Assembly (NCBI GenBank): GCA_947372405.1 | Contig: CANBTO010000076.1 | Coordinates: forward strand, 1 to 13,480 | Source: Verrucomicrobiaceae bacterium | Lineage (GTDB): Bacteria > Verrucomicrobiota > Verrucomicrobiae > Verrucomicrobiales > Akkermansiaceae | Length of the DNA: 13,480 nucleotides | Direction: 5' to 3' | Shown here: positions 7,153-13,480 of the stretch, piece by piece | Position numbering within the stretch: position 1 is the stretch's first letter | Layout: the number at the start of each line of letters is the position of its first letter | Notes under the pieces: model-generated | Seen by the model: the letters and a program-made list of their open reading frames with translations, nothing else | The model's database searches: none | Told to the model about the DNA's origin: nothing | Position numbers and translations under genes: made by a program

Positions 7153-8040
7153 TTATTGCCCTTCGGATTTCTTCGGGCCTTGGCCCTGCCCCCTGCCTTT
7201 TTCGTTAGGCTCCTGACCTTGCTTGTCGTTATTGGCGGCATGTGCGGCCTGAGCCTTCTTCTTTCGGCCGGTGACCACTTGTTCGAGTGAATTCACCTTG
7301 CGGCGCAATGCGCGGATTTCCCTGACGAGCCGGTTGATTTCCGTCTTTTCCTGCTCGATGTCCGGCTCGACGAACATACTGGCCACGAAACCGGTGAAAG
7401 TACCGAAGAGTCCGACACCCGCAGTCATCAGGACGGCGGCGATGATCCGCCCCGTATCCGTGACCGGATAGCGATCCCCATACCCGACGGTGGTGATCGT
7501 CACAATCGACCACCACAACGCGTCCGACGGAGTCTTGATGTTGGCGTTCGAGTCTTCCTTTTCGACGTTGAGGATGAGGATGGCGGCGCTCATCGTGATC
7601 AGACAGGAAACCGCGGCCACGGTGACGAAGGTGTTCTTGCCGCGGTTCCTCATCAGGTATTTGAGGAGGATCTTGATGGACCGGAAGGCACGCAGAAGCC
7701 GCAGCACACGGACGATGCGGAACATGTTGCCCGTCCGGAAGATATTGAGCATCGGGATGCTCGAAATGAAGTCAATCCAGCCCCAGCGCAGGAACCTGAG
7801 CTTCGACTTCGCATGATAAAGGCGGTAGAAGAAGTCCGAGAGGAAGATCAGGCAGATGAAGAAGTCGATGTTGTCCAGCATCCCGCTCATCTCGGGAGAG
7901 ATCGTGAACATCGACTGCACGAAGAGTGCTCCGAGCACATAAACCGAGAGCACCAGCAGGAAGAGCTGGAAGATCGACAGCTTTTCCCTCTCCTTTTCCT
8001 TCGGGAACGGTTTTTTGAGGGGATGCTGCTCTTCGCTCAT
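7153..8040 (-). CDS. Voltage-gated-type potassium channel (6-TM ion transporter)
   Basis: Inner-membrane cation channel, 295 residues. Predicted segments: S1 about 22-46, S2 56-76, S3 82-98, S4 101-120 with Arg at 102, 108, 111, 114, 117 and 120 (every third residue, the voltage-sensor pattern), S5 135-158, a pore helix around 171-183, the selectivity filter TVGYGD (184-189), which means potassium selectivity, and S6 196-224. A charged heptad-like stretch (about 226-256) looks like a coiled coil suited to tetramer assembly. The last 40 residues are a Lys/Gln/Gly-rich low-complexity tail. No RCK, CNBD or CBS domain is attached. The ATG at 8040 opens a charged cytosolic N-terminus of about 20 residues; no Shine-Dalgarno sequence is visible. 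The length fits bacterial Kv-like channels. Confidence 0.93.
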   Translation of the reverse strand: MSEEQHPLKKPFPKEKEREKLSIFQLFLLVLSVYVLGALFVQSMFTISPEMSGMLDNIDFFICLIFLSDFFYRLYHAKSKLRFLRWGWIDFISSIPMLNIFRTGNMFRIVRVLRLLRAFRSIKILLKYLMRNRGKNTFVTVAAVSCLITMSAAILILNVEKEDSNANIKTPSDALWWSIVTITTVGYGDRYPVTDTGRIIAAVLMTAGVGLFGTFTGFVASMFVEPDIEQEKTEINRLVREIRALRRKVNSLEQVVTGRKKKAQAAHAANNDKQGQEPNEKGRGQGQGPKKSEGQ

Positions 8041-8150
8041 GAAGTCACTCGATCAGGGAATTGTGACCAGCTTGTCTGGCCGCGATGTTCTTCCAGTTGG
8101 CAAGAGTGCGGATAAGTGTCGGCTGACAGCGAATTCGTAACATGTCGCCA

Positions 8151-8166
8151 GGGCTTCTGCAAGCCC
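8151..8166 (-). terminator. Stem-loop just downstream of ychF
   Basis: Perfect 6-bp stem (GGGCTT, loop CTGC, AAGCCC) beginning 12 nt past the ychF stop on the minus strand. Two more GC pairs are possible beyond one mismatch. No U-tract follows, so it is not a textbook intrinsic terminator. It may be a weak terminator or a 3'-end protecting structure. Confidence 0.35.
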
Positions 8167-8178
8167 GGGGCAGCCGGC

Positions 8179-9300
8179 TCACTTGCTCACATTGAAGCGG
8201 AACTCGATGACGTCGCCGTCCTTCACGACGTATTCCTTGCCTTCGATGCGGAGCTTGCCCGCCTCCTTGGCGGCGTTCTTGGAGCCGAGGGCAACGAGGT
8301 CGTCGTAATGCACGACTTCCGCGGCGATGAATCCGCGTTCGAAATCCGAGTGGATCACGCCTGCTGCGGCAGGGGCCTTGTCGCCTTCGTGGATAGTCCA
8401 GGCGCGGGTTTCCTGCACGCCGGTGGTGAGGTAGGTGCGCAGGCCTAGCAGGTGATAGACGGCGCGAATCAGGGCGGAGACGCCGGAATCGTTCACGCCC
8501 ATGTCCTTGAGAAACTCGGCGGATTCCTCGGGTGAAAGCTCGCTGAGTTCCTCCTCAATGCGGGCGGAAATGACCACGGCCTCCGAGCCGCTGTGCTCTG
8601 CTGCGAACTTGCGGACGCGCGCGACCTGCGGATGGGTGTCCGGGTCTTCGGTGGCACCGGCGAGTTCGTCCTCGGCGACGTTGCAGGCATAGATGGTGCG
8701 TTTGGAGGAGAGCAGGAAAAAGTCCTTCACGACGAGCTTGTCCTCCTCGCTGAAATCCAGCGTGAGCGCCGGTTTTCCCTGATCGAGATGCGGCATGATG
8801 ATGTCGATGAGCTCGACCTCCTTCTTCGCCTCTTTGTCGCCACCCTTGGCCTTCTTCTCGCGGGTGTAGCGGCGTTTTTCGAGCGCCGCCATGTCGGCGA
8901 GGATGAGTTCGGCGTTGATGATCTCGATGTCGCGGATGGGATCGACGGTGCCGAGTTCGTGGATGATGTCGTCGTTTTCGAAACAACGGACGACCTGGAC
9001 GATGGCGTCGGTCTCACGGATGTTGGCGAGGAACTGGTTGCCGAGGCCGGCACCTTCTGAGGCACCTTTGACGAGTCCGGCGATGTCCACGAATTCGATG
9101 GCCGTGGGCACCAGCTTGTGGGAGCCGGAGATCTTGGAAAGCACGGCGAGCCGCGTGTCCGGCACGGTGACGATGCCGACGTTCGGATCAATCGTGCAGA
9201 ATGGATAGTTCGCCGCCTCCGCTTTCCGGGTGCGGGTCACAGCATTGAAGAGGGTCGATTTCCCGACGTTTGGCAGTCCTACGATTCCGGCCTTGAGCAT
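8179..9300 (-). CDS. ychF: Redox-regulated ATPase/GTPase YchF
   Basis: Universally conserved Obg-family P-loop protein (OLA1 in eukaryotes) that associates with ribosomes. The 373-residue product carries GLPNVGKST (P-loop, 8-16), the switch region [12 protein letters not shown] (31-42), DIAGL (72-76), and NVAE (207-210) where most GTPases have NKxD. That substitution is the family hallmark linked to ATP preference. A helical domain follows the G3 region, and a C-terminal TGS domain spans about 289-371 with [13 protein letters not shown] (317-329). Family length is about 363, so it is complete. The frame extends 28 codons upstream, but the ATG at 9300 gives the invariant short N-terminus. No Shine-Dalgarno sequence is visible; the leader is C-rich. 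It lies 105 nt downstream of the giant repeat-protein gene on the same strand, and a stem-loop follows its stop. Confidence 0.96.
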   Translation of the reverse strand: MLKAGIVGLPNVGKSTLFNAVTRTRKAEAANYPFCTIDPNVGIVTVPDTRLAVLSKISGSHKLVPTAIEFVDIAGLVKGASEGAGLGNQFLANIRETDAIVQVVRCFENDDIIHELGTVDPIRDIEIINAELILADMAALEKRRYTREKKAKGGDKEAKKEVELIDIIMPHLDQGKPALTLDFSEEDKLVVKDFFLLSSKRTIYACNVAEDELAGATEDPDTHPQVARVRKFAAEHSGSEAVVISARIEEELSELSPEESAEFLKDMGVNDSGVSALIRAVYHLLGLRTYLTTGVQETRAWTIHEGDKAPAAAGVIHSDFERGFIAAEVVHYDDLVALGSKNAAKEAGKLRIEGKEYVVKDGDVIEFRFNVSK

Positions 9301-9405
9301 GGCGGCGGGAGGGTGGGGGAGTCCCGGGCGCGAGGACGAGAAAATTCTGGAAATCCGCGCATTTTGAGCGACCGGAGCCCGCACCTGCCAAGCGGATGCG
9401 GAGGG

Positions 9406-12400
9406 TCATGGCTTCGCCGGATCCGCCCTGACGCGGAAGAATCTTGAGGGGACGCCCGGCGCTTGGGTGACGACGAAATGGGTGATCGCGCTTGGCCATT
9501 GGGATGCCGGGACGACTGGCTTCCAGTTGGCGGGTGAGAGGGTGTCGTTGTATTCCACGGTGAACAGCCAGTCCGAGCCGGAGGTTTCCCAATCCAGCGA
9601 GATGGTGCCATGGGCGACGCCGGGGGACATGTGGAAGTTGACGAGCGGCTGGGTGAGTGTCGAGAAAACGAGGGTGCTCGTCGTGGGGCCGATGTTTCCG
9701 GCGGCGTCCGAGGGGGTGATGCTGACGTTGTAGCCTGAGGCCGCGAGCAGGCCGTTGAGCGGTGTGGTCAGGCTGGTGCCGGGAATGTCGAGAGTGACCA
9801 CGTGATTCTGGACGCCGGGTAAGGCGATGTGGGTGGCGACGATGTGATAGTTGGTGACGCCGATGTTGTCGCCGGCGGCTGTCCAGGTGAGCGTGCAATG
9901 GTCGAACGAGATGTCGCTGGCGGTCATCTGTGCGACGGGCGTGGGCATCACGGTGTCGGTTCCGTTGGGCAGAACAGTGACGGTGAAAGTGGCGCTGCCG
10001 CCGGTGGTGTTGGGGTTGGTGGCGTAAACGGTGAAGGTGTTCACACCCACTTGTGCGGCGGTGGGTTGCCACTGCACGACGGCATAGTCCTTGAGCGGAT
10101 CCGCGCCGCCGGTGCGGGAAACCGTTAGACCCTCCGGGCCTGTATAAGTGCTGAACACCGGCGGGCCGGGATTGGCCGAGGCGCTGAGCGTGTAGAGGAA
10201 TGAATTGCCAACGATGACGGTGTTGGATTCAGCGAAGTTGGTGTGCGTGATGACGGGCAACGTGAGCACTGAGGCGAAGACACCCGGGGAGAGCGGGGAG
10301 ATGTTTCCTGCGGCATCTACGGCCGCGACGTAATAGGCGGTGGTCAATGTGTGCGCGATGTAGGAACGGGCGGTGATGCCGGTGGCGACGAGCCCGATGT
10401 GTGACGAGCGCGAGCCGCGGAAGAGACCGTAGAGATTGTATCCGACGACGCCCACATCGTCCGAACCGGCGGGCCAGGTGAGGGTGACGCTCGTAGCCGA
10501 ACGCGAGGTGAGCGAAATGCTAACAGGCGCGACGGGTTTGATCGTGTCGGTCGGGACGGGTGTGACCGCGATGCCGAATGTTTGTTCGGCGACGCCTGCG
10601 GTGCTGGTCGCGCGGACGGTGACTTGATGGCTACCGGTTTGATTGGCCGCCGGAGTCCAGGCGATCAATCCGGTGGTGGCATCGAGCGTCATGCCCGCCG
10701 GTGCGGTGGCAAGTGAGATCACGGGGCGTGGATTTCCGAGTGCGATGGCCTTGTAGCTGAAGGTGGAGCCGACTTGCAAACTCGCGGCATAAGGTGCGAA
10801 GGAGATGATCTGCGGTGCGATGGTGCTGCCGGTGTCGATCTTTTCAACGGTGTCAAATGCGTTGTTGCTGGTGGCTGGATTGTCGCCGCCCATCAGGTAG
10901 AGGAAACCATCGTCACCGAGCGCGACCGCAGGCGTGGCACGCGGTGTGGAAAGGGCCGGAGCGGAATACCAGGAATCGGCGACGCTATCGAAAACGAGCA
11001 CGGCCGCGCTGTTCAACCCGCCGATCAGATAGACGAGTCCATCCGCACCGAGCGCGGCGACACGACCCAGGCTGGCACCATTCGGCACGCTGCCAAGCGA
11101 GGTCCACGCGTCGCTGGCGATGTCATAGGAAAAGACGCTGGCGGTTAGAATGCCGGTGCTTGGTTCGATGCCGCCGATGACGATGATGTGGCCGTGTCCG
11201 TCGTAGGTCGCCGTGGCGCTGACGCGTGCCTCGGGCAAGGGCGCAAGCGGGGTCCATGCATTGGTGGTGGCGTCGTAACGCTCGACGTTCGCCGTGCCGC
11301 TGCTGGAGCCAGCGCCGGTCGCACCGCCGATGGAGTAAAGCCGATGAAGTTCGTCGGTCGCGAAGGCGAAATCGTGGACCGCGATGCTCTTCGCAGCGAT
11401 GGCGGCGCCAACACCGCCAACCGTCGTGTAAACGTAGCCGTTCACGTTTGGCACGGTGGCATTGGGTTCAATGCCGCCGAACACAATGACGCGGTTGAGT
11501 GAATCAATTCCCGCGCCGAGGCCGATGGTTGCGTTTGTTAGAGGCGCTGCGTCAATAAAGGCGGTCGCGCCGGGAGCGAGCGCGTCGACAAGGTCGTGAT
11601 TGCCTTTCACGGGCAGGCCGCCGAGGCAGAGCAGCGTGCCGTTGGTGTTCAGGCCGATGGCGAGTTTGCGCGGCCCGGCGAGCAATGGAGCGGCGGACCA
11701 TGATTGCGGGAAGGCTGGATTCCCGACGGCAATCGTGAACATCAAGTCATCGCTTGTGACGCCATGCACATCGGTCGCCGCAAGCTTGATGGTGAACTGG
11801 CCAGTGGAGCTGAAGGTATGGGTGACCGTCGTGCCGGACGGACCGGTGATAGTTTGCACATCGGTGCCGTCGCTTTTCCAGTCGATTGTGAAATGGAACA
11901 CATCCGCCGCCGCTGATGGATAGGAACTCAGCGCGTTGAGCGTGAAGGTCGCTGGCGTGGCCATGGTGAGGACGACGTTGGGCCCGATGCTGATGACCGG
12001 CTTGGTTTCCGTCGTTACGGTAAAGGTTCCGATCACTTCGCCCGGCATGAAATTTCCTGCGACATCGCGCACGACATTGGGTTCGACCGTGATGGTGTAA
12101 ACGCCGTTGGTCGCGCCGTTCCAATAGCCCGCTCCCGCATCAGGCGGCAGCACATAGAAGTTCGCCACGGCTTTGACTCCATCGGCGGCCGGTGTTTTGT
12201 TATAAAACGTCGCGACTTGATTGAAGCCGTTGGGTCCTGTCACGCGCACGGCACCTGTGGCGATGCTCGCGTTTTGCAAACTCGCATCATCCCAGAACGT
12301 GACGGGAAAGATATGCGCGCTGGCGGTGATCGAAGTGATGTCTGCCGCCTTCGCAATGGCGACGGGTGCTGTGGTGTCCGAGCCCGAATGAGGCGTGAGC

Positions 12401-13480
12401 ATGAACGCCCTGGGCAGGCCGTTGAGCAGGCCGTTGCCGATGATCACGCCGCTGTCATTCACGCCGTGTGCTTCGGTGAGCACCCAGCCGGAGTTCACGG
12501 GGACGAGTTCGTTCAAGTCATGCATGCCAAGCGGCGCCGACCACACGAAGGCGCGCATCGTGCTGGCGGAATCCTGTGCGGTGCCGACGACCGTGCCCGT
12601 GTTGTCGAGTGCAAAGGCTGTCGAGATATAACCTCCAAGCGTTCCTAGATCGGTCATGCCTGCGGCGTCGGTGAAGAGGAAGGCATGGGTGTCGATGCTC
12701 TGCGAGGAAGATGTGCCGGCGACATCGCCCGCGGTGTTGATCGCATAAGCCCAGCTCTCATCGCCGCCGAGCGTGCCGAGCTCCGTCATGTTCGAGCCAT
12801 CGGCATTGGTGCGGAAGGCGCGGTTGAATCCACTGGGCGATGAACCGATACCGACCACACGACCCGCGTCATTGATGCCATAAGCAGCGGCGGTTGCGGG
12901 TGCCGCGGCATTGGGGATGGTGCCGAGATCCAGCAGGGTTGCTGGCGCTGAGAAACGAAACGCCTGATCAACACCCGCTGTCGAGGAGAAGCCGGCGATT
13001 TGTCCCGATGTGTTGATGTGTTGAGCGAAGATCGAGCCAATGTCCACCAGGCCATCCGCATCGCTGAAAATGAAACCGTGCGTGAGGCCTGAGGCGTCGG
13101 TTGAGTAGCCGGTGACCTTACCCGTATTGTTGACGCCGAGCGCGCGGGCAGCGGTTCCACCGAGTGTTCCGAGATCCACTGTGCCCGCGCCATTCGTATA
13201 GCGCCAGGCGTGTGCGCCACTGAGGCCAACCATCGAGTAGCCGGACACTTGTCCTGCTGCATTCACGCCGGTTGCGAAACCTGGATTGCCACCGGCCAGG
13301 CTCACATCGGTGATCGAATACGTTTTCAGCGATGCTGGCAGGGTCTCGGTGGCTGTTAGAGTGGCAAAGAACATGCTGGTCGTTGGTCCGACATTTCCAG
13401 CGGCGTCGGATGGTGTGATCGTCGTGGTGTATCCCGCGGCGGGCAGCAAACCAGCCAGTTGCGTGGTGAGATCCGTGCCA
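9406..13480 (-). CDS. Giant modular extracellular repeat protein (HAF, Kelch, PKD, FN3, Ig-like); N-terminus beyond the edge
   Basis: The frame is open to the right edge (1357 visible codons), and the first residues are the end of an FN3 domain, so the start lies outside. Order in visible residues: FN3 end (1-about 45), seven HAF repeats (52-362), Ig-like domain with VRVTGPNGFNQ (367-488), PKD-like (494-586), six Kelch repeats (593-882), putative-Ig/cadherin-like (887-973), FN3 (982-1072), a second Ig-like (1073-1170), FN3 (1175-1275), and a C-terminal module ending RFFRVRADPAKP (1276-1357). The last FN3 and the one cut by the edge are close copies (GLLxASGY and PSDAAGNxGPTTS shared or nearly so). 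Only two cysteines are visible. The composition (Ala/Thr/Gly/Val rich) and modules are those of large surface or secreted proteins of Verrucomicrobia and Planctomycetes. Binding or adhesion is the likely role; no catalytic domain is seen. Confidence 0.88.
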   Translation of the reverse strand, partial: GTDLTTQLAGLLPAAGYTTTITPSDAAGNVGPTTSMFFATLTATETLPASLKTYSITDVSLAGGNPGFATGVNAAGQVSGYSMVGLSGAHAWRYTNGAGTVDLGTLGGTAARALGVNNTGKVTGYSTDASGLTHGFIFSDADGLVDIGSIFAQHINTSGQIAGFSSTAGVDQAFRFSAPATLLDLGTIPNAAAPATAAAYGINDAGRVVGIGSSPSGFNRAFRTNADGSNMTELGTLGGDESWAYAINTAGDVAGTSSSQSIDTHAFLFTDAAGMTDLGTLGGYISTAFALDNTGTVVGTAQDSASTMRAFVWSAPLGMHDLNELVPVNSGWVLTEAHGVNDSGVIIGNGLLNGLPRAFMLTPHSGSDTTAPVAIAKAADITSITASAHIFPVTFWDDASLQNASIATGAVRVTGPNGFNQVATFYNKTPAADGVKAVANFYVLPPDAGAGYWNGATNGVYTITVEPNVVRDVAGNFMPGEVIGTFTVTTETKPVISIGPNVVLTMATPATFTLNALSSYPSAAADVFHFTIDWKSDGTDVQTITGPSGTTVTHTFSSTGQFTIKLAATDVHGVTSDDLMFTIAVGNPAFPQSWSAAPLLAGPRKLAIGLNTNGTLLCLGGLPVKGNHDLVDALAPGATAFIDAAPLTNATIGLGAGIDSLNRVIVFGGIEPNATVPNVNGYVYTTVGGVGAAIAAKSIAVHDFAFATDELHRLYSIGGATGAGSSSGTANVERYDATTNAWTPLAPLPEARVSATATYDGHGHIIVIGGIEPSTGILTASVFSYDIASDAWTSLGSVPNGASLGRVAALGADGLVYLIGGLNSAAVLVFDSVADSWYSAPALSTPRATPAVALGDDGFLYLMGGDNPATSNNAFDTVEKIDTGSTIAPQIISFAPYAASLQVGSTFSYKAIALGNPRPVISLATAPAGMTLDATTGLIAWTPAANQTGSHQVTVRATSTAGVAEQTFGIAVTPVPTDTIKPVAPVSISLTSRSATSVTLTWPAGSDDVGVVGYNLYGLFRGSRSSHIGLVATGITARSYIAHTLTTAYYVAAVDAAGNISPLSPGVFASVLTLPVITHTNFAESNTVIVGNSFLYTLSASANPGPPVFSTYTGPEGLTVSRTGGADPLKDYAVVQWQPTAAQVGVNTFTVYATNPNTTGGSATFTVTVLPNGTDTVMPTPVAQMTASDISFDHCTLTWTAAGDNIGVTNYHIVATHIALPGVQNHVVTLDIPGTSLTTPLNGLLAASGYNVSITPSDAAGNIGPTTSTLVFSTLTQPLVNFHMSPGVAHGTISLDWETSGSDWLFTVEYNDTLSPANWKPVVPASQWPSAITHFVVTQAPGVPSRFFRVRADPAKP
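9655..9957 (-). repeat. FN3 module repeated at the right edge
   Basis: Encodes the last FN3 domain of the giant protein. Its C-terminal third is a diverged copy of the sequence at about 13355-13480: both encode GT-L-TT-L-GLL-A-GY, then ITPSDAAGN and GPTTS. The two copies differ at many third positions, so they are an old internal duplication rather than a recent one. Confidence 0.7.
10834..11703 (-). repeat. Six Kelch repeats (predicted beta-propeller)
   Basis: Six hydrophobic-GG signatures spaced about 45-55 residues apart: LCLGG, VFGGI, YSIGG, VIGGI, LIGGL and LMGGD. They alternate with the Kelch tryptophan segments SWSAAP, NAWTPL, DAWTSL and DSWYSA. Six units would close one propeller. 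The domain lies in the middle of the giant extracellular protein. Confidence 0.82.
12394..13326 (-). repeat. Seven HAF-family extracellular repeats
   Basis: Seven units of about 45 residues, each with a core of the type hydrophobic-N-x-x-G-x-V-x-G (GVNAAGQVSG, GVNNTGKVTG, HINTSGQIAG, GINDAGRVVG, AINTAGDVAG, ALDNTGTVVG, GVNDSGVIIG), preceded or followed by a DLGTLGG-like turn and an HAF/RAF-type strand that names the family. The repeats are divergent at DNA level. Confidence 0.82.

Noticed and set aside
7175..7186. Palindrome GGGCCTTGGCCC as a terminator between the CBS and channel genes
   Set aside because: It lies within the channel coding sequence, the loop would be only 2 nt, and no U-tract follows on either strand.
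9188..10072. A 294-codon minus-strand frame rich in His and Arg
   Set aside because: It is a frame-shifted shadow overlapping the end of the giant protein and the start of ychF, with extreme composition and no domain.
13447..13449. TTG as the start codon of the giant protein
   Set aside because: The frame remains open to the edge and the upstream residues continue an FN3 domain, so the true start is outside the window.

Overview
The window is a compact, GC-rich bacterial chromosome segment with ten protein genes. No RNA gene, mobile element or CRISPR array is visible, and the longest gap without a gene is about 180 bases. The gene content suggests the PVC superphylum, most likely Verrucomicrobia: a eukaryotic-type HisA, a eukaryotic-type UDP-glucose pyrophosphorylase, and a very large repeat-rich extracellular protein with HAF, Kelch, PKD, FN3 and Ig-like modules. 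Most genes lack a visible Shine-Dalgarno sequence. The phylum assignment is inference; no rRNA or other decisive marker is present.

Left part (1-3365): on the minus strand lie a 2-oxo acid dehydrogenase E1 alpha gene that runs off the left edge (possibly an alpha/beta fusion) and, 62 nt upstream of it, hisA for histidine synthesis. Divergent from hisA across a 105-nt spacer with a small perfect inverted repeat is the UTP-glucose-1-phosphate uridylyltransferase gene (UDP-glucose supply).

Middle (3420-8040): a secreted protein with a GH18-like DGxxxDxE motif and a HAD sugar-phosphate phosphatase follow on the plus strand. Convergent to them is a tight minus-strand pair, thyA and then a small single-HKD phospholipase D-like protein with a cysteine motif at its C-terminus. 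Divergent from thyA is a small two-CBS-domain protein with the only strong ribosome binding site of the window. It ends 4 nt from the end of a convergent voltage-sensor-type potassium channel gene.

Right part (8151-13480): ychF (universally conserved P-loop ATPase/GTPase) has a stem-loop just past its stop. Upstream of it on the same strand is the 3' portion (1357 visible codons) of a giant modular extracellular protein gene whose start lies beyond the right edge.

Most of this is housekeeping metabolism, and I see no clear multi-gene novel system. The points most worth a second look are the tandem HAF and Kelch propeller architecture, the PLD protein with its cysteine motif next to thyA, the unassigned secreted GH18-like protein, and a hexamer (GTTAGA) found nine times on the plus strand but once on the minus strand, regardless of gene direction.
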